Positions 1-12,651 of a DNA stretch of 64,000 bases are shown here, one piece after another. This DNA comes from Ceratodon purpureus (taxonomy: Eukaryota; Streptophyta; Bryopsida; Pseudoditrichales; Ditrichaceae). The notes beneath the pieces are model-generated. The model ran no database searches. It was not told the origin of the DNA and worked only from the letters and a program-made list of their open reading frames with translations. How positions within the stretch are numbered: the first letter of the stretch is position 1; each line of letters begins with the position of its first letter. The stretch is taken from positions 90,316,893 to 90,380,892 of the forward strand of contig CM026426.1 of assembly GCA_014871385.1 (NCBI GenBank), written 5' to 3'. The translations under genes and the position numbers were made by a program.

Positions 1-485
1 AAACTTAATGAGGGAGTATTACTGTCATTAATATAATTCAAATTTAATATTATTTTAAATTTTAAATTTAGTAATTCATTCAAATGTTACATAAAAATGA
101 ACTTATGAGAATTCATTTATATATATTTTTAAAATTTTAAATGTATTAATGACTTTATGTAACTGTTCATTATATGAATTTCATTTTATTATGTTTATGA
201 CTGTGTTTATTAATTTAAGTACAATAACCTCATATACCGCAATTTTAGAGTTTAGTACTCACTCAAAATCCAATACAGAAATATTAATTTCTCTTTATAT
301 AAAGATAATACAGTTCTTGAATAAAAAAGTCTATACAAAATGGGATTGTTGATAACATTCGTCACTGCTTGAAAATAGTGCTCGAAGTTTAGGTCCAATA
401 CGTACCGGATTCCTTCTCCAAGGATAACAACAACCACCGCGAAGCACGATTACGCCGTGGGACGGCAAACCGCAGCCCAGAGTAC
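1..485. other. AT-rich stretch without a supported gene
   Basis: Strongly AT-rich DNA with short meaningless frames only. I see no transposon ends, no tRNA and no exon-like segment. It is probably degraded intergenic or transposon DNA. Confidence 0.5.
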
Positions 486-759
486 ATGAAAACCATAGTC
501 ACAGATATTGCAATTACTCTGGCCTCGGGAACAGCAACACCTCTGACGAAAGGGCATTTTTTTCGAAGAAAACGCCCGGGTTTCAAAGCCCCACCTCAGA
601 AGCCAAATCCAGAACAGCCGAATTGCGGATGGTTGTTTCTTCGACCATACTTGCCCGAACACACACGAAGTCAACTCCCCTATGCACTACAGTTCATGAG
701 GTCTGTTTCTTTGACTCTCCCTTTCCTGGCTCTATTCTTGACCTCCACTTAGTGTTGGA

Positions 760-1446
760 ATGGGTTCTTTCGAAATCGACTATCAGAAACATTTCGGAAT
801 TTCTTCCGCAGGGTTTGATTCATTAGAGGGTCAGCCACGCTGGCTTGACACTGCCATACGGGAATACGAACTAGGGTGTCTTGGACCAAAACATTATTGT
901 GGGGGAGCCTGTGGGTGCATTGCGTGTGCTAGGTTAGAGTGGTTAAATAGTCCTAAGTGCAAGTGCAAGATGGGCGTCCTGTGGGGTAGGTTTCTAACCT
1001 TAGATGCAGCGATACGCTCTAAATGGGAACGGTGTCAATGTAGGCCGGAGCAGGAAAGGTTTTTTATGGAGATTGAGTGCTCGTGCATAATGTTCGTGAT
1101 CACATAGCAAGTCGTTAGACCTCCCACGGAGCGCGATTTTAGCCCATCCTCAGACCACACATGCCAGATAACGTCCCTGGACAGTGAAGGAGATAGCGAT
1201 AGAATCCCATTGGGATTTCGCCGATCACTTCATTTCCTGACAGCAGTAGAGGATCTTGTCCTGTCCAATACGAAGGGAACTGGAGGAAACTATGATCACG
1301 TGGAACTCAGCGACGGCATGGGGAATGCTGGAAGCCTACAAAGCTCCATAGAAAGTTTAGGTCGGAAACGTCTTAAAAGAAGAGGACTGTATTCGGAGGA
1401 GGACCTGGCGGACAGTGCATGCTCGTCGCAGATGAGGAAAGAATAG
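760..1446 (+). other. Two unassigned short reading frames (760-1107, 1210-1446)
   Basis: The first frame (115 codons) is Cys-rich, with CGGACGCIACARLEW and CKCK segments that resemble a metal-binding exon. The second (78 codons) is polar and acidic. I recognise no family for either. They precede the TNP2 fragment at 1871 on the same strand and could be remnants of the missing upstream part of that CACTA element, but I cannot align them to TNP2. Treat as hypothetical. Confidence 0.2.
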
Positions 1447-1870
1447 CTGCACCCAACCCCCGTCACCGATCGTCACCAATGAAAAGGTCATCGTAATTCC
1501 TTATACGGGGGACATTGTTACATACCGCTGCTGCATGAGATGTCATGTAGTCTATTACTTGGTGAAAGATGTGTTCATGTGGAAGGAATTCTGTGACGTT
1601 ATTTATTTTGTATTTGTGACTCCTTGAATTGTTATGGTGGTGGGCAGAGAGTAAGTATGCGTCCCTTGACAATACTGTGTCGAATTGGGCTCTGGAAGAA
1701 TGTTAATCAGCACTGACTTGTTTCCCTAACGTAATGCGTCTTCGACATGTTCATGTCAGCGGTACAACTTATGCCATTTTCCAGCGCCCCCTCCGTGAAC
1801 CGAAATTTCATTGGAATGAAGTAACCGTCCTGGTCATAACTGACATTGCTCCTTATGCTAAATTCAGGGT

Positions 1871-2850
1871 ATGGTTTTAACCACCTTTGTCATGCCTGTA
1901 CGAACGGTGGTTCTCATTGTTCGTCGGTGTTTGACTGTGCAGGCTCTACCGGTCCGCCATACACTAGATGTAATGCATATAGAAAAAAACATAGCGGCGA
2001 CTACAATGAGGTTTCTTCTCAGGGAATTGGATACAGTAGGAGTGCGCAAGGATGCCGAGAGTGAAGGAGTAATGCAGGGTATACATCTGGTCAGACAAGG
2101 TGATGGCAGTCAGTACCTGAAACCCCAGGCACCCTACGTTCTACGGCCTGAAGAGAAGAAGGTGGTTCTTGAGACCATTAAGTCCGTCAGAACACCAACA
2201 GGTCACTGTGCCAACTTTGATAAATTAGTTAACCTGGAAAAAGGTAAAGTTCAATTCATGAAGAGCCACGACTGGCACATTCTTTTACAAGAGATTTTAC
2301 CAGCAGCGATCAGGTCTTCCCTTCCACCAGGGCCTAGAGTTGCCATCATAAGACTTGGTCATTGTTTCAAGCGGTTCTGTGAGAAAGAGATTGACCGGAG
2401 GAGCATTACGAAACTGATGAACTATGTGGCAGAAACAGTGGCTCTGTTGGAGGTACACTTTCCTCCTGGGTTCTGGAATGTAATGCCTCACCACATGCTT
2501 CATATTCCACGGGAGCTTTATTGGTGCGGGCCGGTTCACGCGAGGTGGATGTATGGTGTGGAGCGCTACCTCGGTCATCTCAAGTCTTTCATCCGAAACA
2601 AGGCAAGACCAGTAGGGTCAATTGCCATGGGGTACATGTACGAGGAGGCGTTGGGTTTTGTAACGGAACACTTCAGACTTTACCCTGGTGCAGCACGAGT
2701 TATTTGGGACATGGAGGAAGACGAAGGGACTGTGGCGAGATTTTAGAGGGGAGACCTAAGGAGAAAGAGTGGAATGTCGCGGATTTGCAGGAGCTTCACG
2801 ACTTCGTCATCAGCCATAACCAAATCACTGAACCTTTACTCCAGTGAGTT
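1871..2850 (+). pseudogene. CACTA (En/Spm) TNP2 transposase, middle part with DUF4218 domain
   Basis: TNP2-type transposases cut and paste CACTA DNA transposons. The diagnostic RHTLDVMHIEKNI motif is at about 1954-1994. The DUF4218 region follows: KSHDWHILLQEILPAAIRS near 2260-2320, then LHIPRELYWCGPVHARWMYG and VERYLGHLKSFIRNKARP with the GSIAMGYMYEEALGF block near 2500-2670. The frame ends at 2746, but TNP2-like sequence (WNVADLQELHDFVISHN) continues in another frame to about 2847, so there is a frameshift near 2740. The N-terminal half of TNP2 is not recognisable upstream. This is a decayed copy, distinct from the N-terminal TNP2 piece at 51.2 kb, which lies in the wrong order to be the same gene. 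Confidence 0.85.
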
Positions 2851-3039
2851 TCATATTCGAATTCTGCATTACGTATTGTCTTCAATGTACCATGCTGTTT
2901 TAAAATGGGAAGCATTAAGATGTGCTGTCCGGATTGATGAGCAGAGGTCACATGATAGGGACCAGATAGTCGTATGTGGTCATATTCGGTGGTTCATAAT
3001 AACGTCTGCTTATGACTGGCAGCTAAACCCTTCAAGTCT

Positions 3040-4025
3040 TGCAGAGAGTATACCCAATTACAAGAGGCATATGAGCGAGGGAGGGCAAGGCGATATGTAG
3101 GCTTCAGCGCCTGGCTTCAAAACCGTGTTAGCCAAATGGGCAGAGATGGACTTGACCCGGATCTTTCACTTGTGACAATGTCTAGGCTACCAAGTCGAAC
3201 AGTTCAGCATTATTCCTCCATGTTGGCATACGGATACCATTTTCGAACAGATGATGAACAGGGTAAGAGTCATGTCTCTTTTGATTCTAGAGTGGCAGCC
3301 ATAATAACCCAGACCTGTGTGTCTTCACGTGCAGACACAAACCCTGTGGAGGCTTCCCTTTAGTATGTTGGAATTATAAAGGACATAGTATTAGTGGACT
3401 ACGGAATACATAAATTTACAGCACTGAAATGCTCTTGGATTAAACCCAATCTTCACGGTCATCCCACTATTCGCCAGGATGAACATGGCTTTTGGTCTGT
3501 TAAGTATGGAGCGAGACAATCACCAGCTGTCGAGCCTTATGTTTTTCCAAACCATGTACAACAGGTACTGGTTACGGAAGCATATTATATTTGCTTACTA
3601 TCATTCTGTACCAAATCTAAGTAATGTGTTCTAATTCACAATATCGTTATGTTCCATTTCTTGCGGTCATAGCAAATGTGTGTATTATTTTCCAGGTGTA
3701 TTTTGTTAACGACGTCACTGATCCCGAATGGAAGATTGTTCGACAGAGAGAGCCCAGATCTAGAAGAGTAACCGCTGAAGATGGTGGACAGACTCTAAGT
3801 GCTGCAGGAAGAGTAGATGCGGTGGTGATGTCCGGCGCTAGGTCCGACATGGGCGGGGAATGCAGTAGGGGCGACGAAGCGCAGCCTATTTTAGGGGCTA
3901 TCGTGGATCAGGTCGTTGCCGACAAGGAGTTCGACGACGACGACACGCTGAATGAGGAGACTGACCCTATAGATGAAATGGACGACACCGAGGTTGAGAT
4001 TACGACAGACCCTTTCCACTACTAG
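3040..4025 (+). pseudogene. CACTA TNP2 transposase, C-terminal part with DUF4216 domain
   Basis: Continues the TNP2 gene above. FSAWLQNRVSQMG near 3100-3140 matches the FPEWFKNRV region of TNP2. The RADTNPVEAS and DYGIHKFTALKCSWIKP segments near 3330-3450 match DUF4216. An intron fits at about 3566-3694 (CAACAG|GTACTGG to TTTTCCAG|GTGTAT), after which VYFVNDVTDPEWKIV resumes the domain. The tail to 4025 is acidic (DDDDTLNEETDPIDEMDD). One in-frame TAG lies at 3361-3363. The preserved intron and domain order support a decayed real TNP2 gene rather than chance similarity. Confidence 0.8.
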
Positions 4026-6116
4026 ACCACACGGGAATGCGACACTCATTAATGAAGTGATCCACGGAAGTATTTGGAGAATCCGCAGTGATTGCTGCAT
4101 TATAACAGCTTTGGGGACCCTTGTTCGGGTATGACAACATGGAAAAGGTATATTGTTCACGGTTGGTTATATTGTAATCATTGGATTAATCCGTAGATGG
4201 AATATTCTGTGCTGCTGTCGTATTCTTTGTGTAGTAGTTATATGTGCTCTTCATATTATGCTGATCTTAGGACAACTGATGTCACTGGAGGCATAGGAAT
4301 GGCATCCTCTGGATTGCTCGTCTTAAATACGTCTGCAACATACCTTCCACAGTACTTCATTCAAAAATATCGGCAGTTTTCTTCTATTACTTTCATGCTT
4401 TACGTACCCACTTATTCACGGATTCCTCTCTGTACGTAAAGAAAAGTAATTGGATGCTATGAGTAGAGGAGTCGTTCTGAATTGATAATGTGAGTATTGA
4501 AGTCTCAATCGATAGAAGGGAGATGCATGAACTGTTGACATTACTACCCTGTGACCCCTGATTTTGTACAATGTAGTGTGGAGGTGAGAATCATGTTTAT
4601 GAAGCGGAGGAATACGTTTTCCATGAATCTGTACTGAAGGAGTTTTCTAGTGACAGAATTACAGTGGTAGAGAATCACTTGTACTTGGAAGTCTGAATCG
4701 CGATTGTAGGCTCACTCGATGAATCCCGGCAACTCCATTCAAGGAACGAATGTACGTAGGGTATCCTTCACATTCTGAAAGAGGAATGTGTTCTATAAAG
4801 AACAGTACTTTGAATATCTATATTTCCCAGTAAAATGAAAAGTGATGATGAATATTCTAATCACTTGCCGACGTGATTTCATTTGCAGGATTATGAGTCC
4901 AATTGGATCCCGGACCACAAATTTGGCGGTGATGGTGATGGGAGATAACGAAGAGAGTTCTTACTTTCCACGGCAGTCATGTACGCTATCTTATTTGTAC
5001 GACCCATTCTCACCCTACATAACGAATATCTATATTAATTTTGACCGAGAGGTATAATCCAACGTCATGTTGGAAAAGGTTTAATCATTTCTGAGTACTA
5101 ATGCTCTCCCATTCCACGAACATCTCCACTTACTTCATTAGAAACTTGTATTCCTGAAATGACAAAAGAGTGTAATGGTCTTCAGTCTGATAAGCAGAGT
5201 GTTTCTACAATGTAACATGATGTCCTTACTAGTACACATTGCTGACTTGCAGAGTAGACGGTTGTGGGCAGAGATTGAGCACTCCCGGGTTAATCATCTT
5301 CCATGGATGCGACATCCACTTCCGCAAAGCATGAGCACATGCTGTCTAATGATTCAATCTGAATTAGTCTCTGTAAGTTTCTAACTTAAACTACGAATGA
5401 TGGAATCATGACTACTCCAGTAATGTTGGAGTGTGACAACGTAATGATAAAGAATTCTTCCACTGGATGGGTTTGACGCCACTACTTCTGGGATTACTTA
5501 TGACTCAACCCTTTTAGATTGTGCCTCCGATGGTACCCTCAGTGTGTGAAACGAACTAGGGATTTGACTTCTTTGTATTTCACCGTGTAACAGGTATGAT
5601 AAGAGAGTGGCAGGCATGACACATGAGACATGAGACATTGCGATCCTGGACATGCAGCATGATTGATGGTGATGTATGAGAATCGGAGGTGCGATACGAG
5701 ACGTGGCTCTGCGTACAGTGTGACATACACATCAGATCAATGATGGTAATGATGGTGTGCAATGGCTGCACATCTCTAACTTAGACTCATGATTCGTCAT
5801 TGTGGATATGATTCACTCGAACGTCTATGTGCTGAATTTCAGTAGGGTCTCCCGTTCATGATACTGCCTGGAATGGCCGGAACCCCACAACGTATCCCAT
5901 ACCAACGCATTGTCAATCACCACTTCTTCTCCTTGACGGCCATGACATGAGTTCCAAAGCCCTGACAATGTGACAACCTCAAGTCCCTGATTGCCACATA
6001 CGTATGAAGTGGTCTACCGGGTTCTTGACTGAATCCTGGACTGCATACCGAGTAGAAACTCGTGGAGGGCTATAAATTGCGGACCCACATGCGTATTACG
6101 CGCACTTAACCTGCAC
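4026..6116. other. No gene recognised
   Basis: Two kilobases of mid-AT DNA downstream of TNP2. Short frames only, none resembling a known family. A small direct repeat of ACATGAGAC occurs near 5620-5640. The stretch may be the rest of the decayed CACTA element, but no TAGTG-type end with a matching duplication was found. Confidence 0.45.
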
Positions 6117-6641
6117 TTGGTGTCGTCCGCCCTTCACCAGGTTTGCATGTATGCTCCTCTCTTCTGTGAATCTGAGTTCCATTTCGGTGTCGTAGATTCA
6201 GCTGGTCAGGTTCCTCCATATTACGCTCAGCGGGATGTCGTGTACAATGCATGGTTGGGCATTGATTTAATTATAGAGTTCTCGCTGATGTTGTTATTGT
6301 GCGTCAGTATTGAAGATCCGACCAGAGACATAGAGTTGTTGAGGATGGTGTTACTCGTTCTGAATTTCGTAATGTCTTGTTATGTGGCATTCCAATGTAG
6401 TTATAGTCATCTTCGTTGCATGCGCGTGACGCGGGAGAACAGAAGATTGTCGTCGTGTTCGAGGGTTGGTTATAATCACTTAGGATGCAGGGTTCCGTGC
6501 GTGTTTGACGCCGAGGGTTGCATTCACATGCACGTCTATGTCGTGCTATCTCCGGACAGTTCTAACGGATTTAATATAACCGGGGATGTAGGGGTTCTAT
6601 ATGAAGAGAGCTTGCATTCTGTACTTGCATTACGCGCTTAG
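6117..6641 (+). CDS. Hypothetical protein, one possible membrane segment
   Basis: A 174-codon open frame not recognised as any family. It contains a hydrophobic stretch (IDLIIEFSLMLLLCVSI, residues about 49-65, and MVLLVLNFVMSCYVAF, about 77-92) that could be one or two membrane segments, followed by Cys/His-rich sequence. The ATG has no supporting context and codon use does not stand out. It lies in transposon-rich DNA between the TNP2 fragment and the frame at 7260, and may be a chance frame or an unrecognised exon. Confidence 0.2.
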   Translation: MVSSALHQVCMYAPLFCESEFHFGVVDSAGQVPPYYAQRDVVYNAWLGIDLIIEFSLMLLLCVSIEDPTRDIELLRMVLLVLNFVMSCYVAFQCSYSHLRCMRVTRENRRLSSCSRVGYNHLGCRVPCVFDAEGCIHMHVYVVLSPDSSNGFNITGDVGVLYEESLHSVLALRA

Positions 6642-7259
6642 CATTGTGGGGATTTCGTACTAAGCGTCGGTATTTCTAACCACATCACCTGTTGGATTCC
6701 GCAGAAGGAGGAGACCCGTGTGAACCGCGTAATCCAGGGCTTGTTCTTGAAGGTATGTTTGTTTTAAACTCCTCTTACATGGCAGAAACGAACTGGTGAC
6801 TCGTCGCGTCCTCTGATTGTGTCCGTCGAGTTTGACAATGGCAGAAGAGTACCTACGTCGGTCTTACCCGCAGGGACAGCAGAAGATTAAAATGTGTTTT
6901 CTATACATTCACCATGCTTCATTCGTTCGTATACCCAAAACCTTTGATGTCTACCCGTAAGAGTACTCCATTTGCATTCTGAACATGTGCTGAGGGAATC
7001 GGATTGCAGTGGGTCAACCGTTCGTTTAAGGTATTCTGCCCTGTACGATATACCCCCCCGCCCCCCGGTGCGAGTTCCCTTCTCCGTTTGAGGTCTGCAT
7101 ACCTTAATAGCTCGTTCTGTTCGTAGTCCTTTGTGCGAATGTAGGCACAGTAAAACACATGCAATTGGTTTCTTGAATTCTAGCCTATGAGGAAATCATT
7201 GACGTGAATGACGTGCTTCTGCAGCAGTTGAGGCCGAAGGAGGCTCCTCCACTGCCGAG

Positions 7260-7946
7260 ATGGACTCCGTAACGGATCTGCAGGCGGAGGCCATACCGAA
7301 GGGAAGCATTGAATGGTTCCACGTTGATCAAGGACTAAACAACAAGGGCTACGTTCCGGGCATCAGAGGGGGAAAGCAAGGGTACATGTCATCGCTAATC
7401 GCAAACAAGGACGACTGCATCAAAAGATGGGGAGTTCAATCGCATGGCACATTCCACTTCACCCGCCGCGGCTGGAGCGAAAGTCCTCGGATGGTTCATC
7501 GGATCAAGACATTGTACCGCAAGTGCCATCAGAGACCATTTCCAAAATCCAAGCGAAGTGGACTTGCTTTCGCATGGGGCATTATTGCAGAAAAGAGAGG
7601 GTACTTGGTGAATTGGGCTGCTTTTGTGTTCAAGCAGTGCCACCGGGGGAAGGTGGACATCGTGAATTCGGGAAGAAACCATGAAGAAGGCACGGAGCAC
7701 GAAGGAGAAGATGACCACTCCACGGCCGATGAGGACAACCTGGAGGGTGCATTGGACAACTGGGATCTCATCAGACAATGGAAGGACTTCCCGCATTACG
7801 GGTCTCCGAGTCTGGAGTTTAACATTCAGAGCCAGCTTTTTCCTCCACCCCCATACGGCGTAGACCGCACACTGTATGGAAAAGCACAGGAACTCAAAGG
7901 TTCTACTTCTTTCCTTCATCTGTACTTTTTTACTGTAATCAATTAA
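7260..7946 (+). CDS. Hypothetical protein, 228 codons, acidic C-terminal half
   Basis: The longest open frame between 4 and 10 kb, not recognised. Basic and aromatic residues dominate the first 130 residues (TFHFTRRGWSESPRMVHRIK). An acidic segment (HEEGTEHEGEDDHSTADEDN) follows, then LEGALDNWDLIRQWKDFPHY. The composition change over its length resembles a transposon accessory protein, but that is inference. Antisense and alternate frames are also open here, which lowers confidence. A poly-C/G run lies upstream near 7052-7068. Confidence 0.3.
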   Translation: MDSVTDLQAEAIPKGSIEWFHVDQGLNNKGYVPGIRGGKQGYMSSLIANKDDCIKRWGVQSHGTFHFTRRGWSESPRMVHRIKTLYRKCHQRPFPKSKRSGLAFAWGIIAEKRGYLVNWAAFVFKQCHRGKVDIVNSGRNHEEGTEHEGEDDHSTADEDNLEGALDNWDLIRQWKDFPHYGSPSLEFNIQSQLFPPPPYGVDRTLYGKAQELKGSTSFLHLYFFTVIN

Positions 7947-9989
7947 CAGTATTTCAGAGTGATAGTCGAGCTATACACGTCGACGGATTCAAAGGTTGCG
8001 AAGTGTGACCTCTTGCAATCCAGATTCTCACATCATGTCATCCTGAATGTTCACAGATATGGCTGAATGAAGACAAATCTGCCACGAACTCGTTGAATTG
8101 CGGAGTATGACATGGTTTGCGGGAGGAGATCAGAAGAACAAGTTACTCAATCATGACATCGGAGAGAACTTCATGCGTTGCCAGTCGGAAGTGGACATCG
8201 GAATGTTGGTCACCCCATATCTCAGATGCCTTACAGGAAGGTTTACACATACTCCGGATATATCACACAGTTTATATAAGTAGGCCCAGGTTCTACCTAG
8301 GGGATAGCAGAAACAAAGTACTGGTGATGTAGAGTAGCCAATGACTTGCTTGTTTTAAATTCTCCGGTGAACATCCCTGTATTTGCTTATTTTTTTCAAT
8401 TGTCTCCCATCCAGAAATCCTTTCTCGTCAGGTTAATTCTGGTTTTAGGCTCGTGGTATGCATATGATTACAGTGTGTTACACTGTCCTAAAAACTTGTA
8501 TTGATGACGAAGAGTTGAAATTTCAGTGCGGACACGAATTCCATGTTGTAATTGTAATATGCCCCGCTCTTCAATATACGAAGCATAACTGTTCAAGTGT
8601 TATAGAGAACCCTAAACCTTGAGCTATACTACTATGTTATTATCTCACCTATTCATTGTGCAGTTGAACGGTCTTACAGGGCAGGGATTACCGTGTTCTG
8701 CAAATGACATAATTTCCTACTCATATACGACACATACAGTCACCTGGAAGTACTGCCATTGTTCACATTACCCAACTTCTCCGGGGTATTCTCTACAGGG
8801 ACAAGTGAAAACTATATATATCAGAAAACGACCACAGGACGCGGACCCCGCCACTGACAGAGGCACTGTTCATAGATAAATGATGGCCTCCGATTCGCTT
8901 CCCGTTCACAGTACGTTTTCCCATAGCATCTATTAGCGGGTAATCCTAAATAAGCATGTTCTTGATCAAAGGCGTCAAGCTCCGCCCTTTGTGGCCTCAA
9001 AAACGACGGGTTCTCTCCTAGTGGTAGTTTCGAGTTTGCTTTGTCCCCAAGCCAAACTTTGTCACGGATGTTCACCTCTGAAGTTTCATGTAAGTTAGTA
9101 AATGGGCTACCGTAAGGACAAAAAGAAGACACTAAACTTACAAGCTCTGAAATAGCTAACATATGTTTGTAAGTGTACTAGCTATTGTCATGCATTTCAC
9201 ATTAGTTTTTAAGCATACTTTTTCTTTGAATGTGGTTCCTTGTCATGGGCACAATGTACCTCGTACACATTACTAGTGCTCTAGAATTGTCCACTGCATC
9301 ATTAAACAGAGGAACGTGCATATTCTAGATTTTTTAATTACGTACATGGATGTCTCAAGCAAAGATTACGCAATAGCAGAAGGTGTCTCAAAGAAATATT
9401 AACTCACTATAGTTTTTGTTACTCTTTTAGGAGAGTAATTGCTTACTTTCTCCAATCTAGTTAACAAGGGAAGTAGTCAACATCAATGGTAGTTTCCATA
9501 GAAGGATTTGTTTCAGTTAAATTCAAATCGACTCACAGTAGAACATATGTGCTTAACACTATGATCATCTAATTCTGAACTATGTATCACGAACACTGAA
9601 CAATACAATGGCCTCTAACCATTCATATTAAAGAAACACCACTCGCGTCCTTAACATTCACCATCACGTTGTCTATAAGATCAGTAAAACTTCATAAAAT
9701 AATGAGTAACAAAACTAAAACGTCATTACTATGACGTCTGAGCTGAGATACAAGTCAATCCACTCCTATGTTTCAATAGGAAAAATGTTCATTTATTCAT
9801 GACATTTTCTTTCATTTTTTGTCCAATTTTATACTGTACAACATGAGGAAAAGTAGCCGTATATTCAGCATCTTAATTTCTGAAAATTTCATAAACTCAG
9901 TCAACAATTACAGAAAGAATCTATGTTGCAATCACAGAATTCAAAGATAAATCAAAGTAATGAAAACGGTACTTGAAAATGCACACTTA
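7947..9989. other. No gene recognised; one minus-strand frame at 8821-9162
   Basis: Mostly AT-rich. The minus-strand frame at 8821-9162 (113 codons) contains NIRDKVWLGDKANSKLPLG and a polar middle, but I cannot assign it. From 9165 to 9989 there are no long frames on either strand. Confidence 0.4.
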
Positions 9990-10061
9990 TACTACAAGAA
10001 AAACTATGTCAAATTGACACAACTGTGATAGCAAAATGTCCAACATGATAATTTGAACATT
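9990..10061 (+). repeat. CACTA-like terminus, possible left end of an outer CACTA element
   Basis: TACTACAAGAAAAACTATG is one base from the classic CACTA terminus CACTACAAGAAAA. It is followed by a subterminal-like GTCAAATTGACAC inverted pair. A second CACTA end starts 72 bases later at 10062. If this is a terminus, its element would resume at 49565, where TTTGTCAATTTGG and two TTTTTAGTCAA-type repeats continue the subterminal pattern ahead of TNP2 at 51230. No matching target duplication was found with the candidate right end at 55923. Confidence 0.35.
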
Positions 10062-11198
10062 CACTACAAAAATTTAGTGGTCATTTTTGACAAAAAAAAT
10101 GACAAAAGTTTGTTAATTTAGGTGTCAATTAGGGCACCTTGATTCGGTCACTTAGTTGACAAAACTATGTCACTTTGTTGTCAATTATTACATTTATCCA
10201 CATAGGATTGAGCATTTCTTTCCCCCCTTGCCACGTAGGATTTCACATGTGGTTACACCATTTACAACAATTTGAAAATTTAGAGGTAAGTGCCATGTCA
10301 TTGTTTACACCTTCGTGATTTTTTGTTACGGATTGCCAAGTCACCTTTTCACCTTGGTTGATTATAGACAATGATACCTTGTTTTTACCACTTTATAAAC
10401 TTGAAAAGTATACTTGGATAATTACTATGATGTAATTCATGATTTTTTTTTTTTATTACTGTGAGCAAATTTGAGGAAGATTTGTAGATGATTGTGAATA
10501 GCCTCTGTAAATGTAAATTTTGTAGATTATGTTTAACCCTTTATTTTGACATTCAATGGAACTTTGTAGCATGTGGGTTACTGGTTTAAATGGACCACTT
10601 TCGAGGGTCCAGGTCGAGGCTTTGCTTCCCTTCCTACATATTAATTGTAATTCCATACGTGGACATTGATGGACCATGCAAATCAAGCTGCAGCGAACAC
10701 TCTGGGTTTCAAATACATATGCATAAAGAAATATGTGATTTAGGGTATGCAAAGAAGTACAAGTATGGCCTACAACAACAGCATCGTCTATTCTATAAAT
10801 CTACATGCGTTTCTCCTTGATCTTTTTCATGGAATCTCTGATGTATGGTGTTGTACCACTACTAGTGATGGGCGGAGGATTTGATTAATCGGGAGCTGAG
10901 ATGAGGACTGAGTGAGCTCCGACATTCCTGGTGAGGACACTCAGGTGTTAGCCGCAGGAGCTTGATCTGTGGCCAGAGAGAGGCTGGCCTCTCTGGAGCC
11001 CCCCACTTATCTTTATCCTGTGGAGTGTACCGTTTGAGAGGCGCAAGTGTTGGAGGGGCGTAGTGTGAGGTTGCAGCAGAGCTGTGTCTAGTCGTGTTAG
11101 CAAGGTTGCAGGTTCTCTCTATGCTATCTGTGCGAGCTGCGTCTGTGTTGGAAGAGTAGCTCCCTCGCCCCCTTGCTTTACGCTCTACCACAGCCCCA

Positions 11199-12419
11199 GT
11201 GCCGTCCTCACACTTGCTGGTAGCTCATGTCTCTAGGATCTCGGTGCACTTATCACCTCTACTGTCGGACCCAGGACCTCTTCATTTTACAATAGATTCT
11301 ATCTCTACACCAAAGCTCTGTTGGCTTCGAATCCTCTCTCTCATCATCTTAGTTAGCATTACTTTCTCTACTACCAGCAGCACGATTCGGCAACCAGGAC
11401 CCCATCTGCACAAGCCTCACCATCACTCAAGATTCAACTCTCTCCAGTTCCACCAGCACCTCGGCTGCAACACAAGCACAGACGCAGGACATCAAACGCC
11501 ATCACGTACTGCAACAACATCCAAATCCGGATTTAGCGGATCTCACAACTTCGAAATCACCATTCGGAGTAATCTACATCACGGCGACCCTCTGCATCCT
11601 CAGGATCACTGGAGAAGACGACAGGCTCCGGCAAGAAAGTGCACTCAACTTCCTCTCTATTCTAAAAATTTAAAAACTAACCTCACTCTATTTCTTTGGC
11701 GCAGCTCCCCAAGGGGTAGAGGCATACCTTGCGGATCTCACATCCACTCCACGACCAGTACGCTCATAGGCTGCTCAGCCCACACCAAATCGAAACTCTA
11801 CTCTGCCGAAGCGGAGCTGCGCATCACCACCAACGGAGGCACAAGTCACACGCCCCGGCTGAAGACATCTGCACCTCGGAAGCCCAACGAATCGGATACT
11901 GACGGCCAGTGCCCAGCCCACCCGGCCACCTCCAAGCTTTCGATAGTGCTCGCTTCTCCCGACAATGCTCTGTCCAACCGGCCAACTTGCACACGTAGTT
12001 CAAGACGGAAGAACCGCAGCTTAACAACCGACTTGAGCAACATAACCAGCTGCTACTTCAGGATACAAACGCTGGAACGCCCCTATGCTTATCAACTAGC
12101 AACAGCGAATCTCTTCGCCTGCCTACATCCGACACTGTTCATTAGCACAGCTTCTCTCTTCACCGACCTGTCGAGCAAACCTGCGGGCAAAGCACCAAGC
12201 CTCGACTTGTACAAAGATCTGCAAGAGTTCGGGACAACTTACTACAATCAGTCGGAGCACTTGCACTTGCTTAATTGGAACACGGACAGCACCTGCTACA
12301 CGGCAAGCCGCCAGCCGCAACTCCTTCTCACGACACCTACCTCCGCAATCCAGAAACTGCAGGTAAGTATCTCACCTCAGTTGTCTATTCCATTTTCCCC
12401 AACAAACTCATTTGCTTAA
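11199..12419 (+). CDS. Low-complexity open frame in the LINE 5' region
   Basis: A 406-codon frame rich in Ser, Thr, His and Pro with no recognisable domain. The underlying DNA is C-rich and G-poor, so long frames arise easily by lack of stops. It may simply be LINE 5' untranslated sequence. I list it because of its length only. Confidence 0.2.
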   Translation: MPSSHLLVAHVSRISVHLSPLLSDPGPLHFTIDSISTPKLCWLRILSLIILVSITFSTTSSTIRQPGPHLHKPHHHSRFNSLQFHQHLGCNTSTDAGHQTPSRTATTSKSGFSGSHNFEITIRSNLHHGDPLHPQDHWRRRQAPARKCTQLPLYSKNLKTNLTLFLWRSSPRGRGIPCGSHIHSTTSTLIGCSAHTKSKLYSAEAELRITTNGGTSHTPRLKTSAPRKPNESDTDGQCPAHPATSKLSIVLASPDNALSNRPTCTRSSRRKNRSLTTDLSNITSCYFRIQTLERPYAYQLATANLFACLHPTLFISTASLFTDLSSKPAGKAPSLDLYKDLQEFGTTYYNQSEHLHLLNWNTDSTCYTASRQPQLLLTTPTSAIQKLQVSISPQLSIPFSPTNSFA

Positions 12420-12651
12420 AATTTACAAATCAGACTCACCTCTCGCGTTTCACCTCTGTTACTCTCTGCTCCAATAAACAGATAATAAGAACAAAATAAA
12501 ACTCATTAAACCTAGAAATTACAGCTTGTTAGATGCATTTCCTCTGAACTTCCTTGCAAGCAGACTTAACAGTAAACACAAGAAACATAGCACAACACAT
12601 TAATTATAACACAAAGAACAAAACCCACAAAAGAAATCTTGTAGCTTCTGT

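Noticed and set aside
5600-5770. Short repeats with the look of a CRISPR-like or tandem array (ACATGAGAC)
   Set aside because: Only two or three short copies without spacing regularity; not an array.
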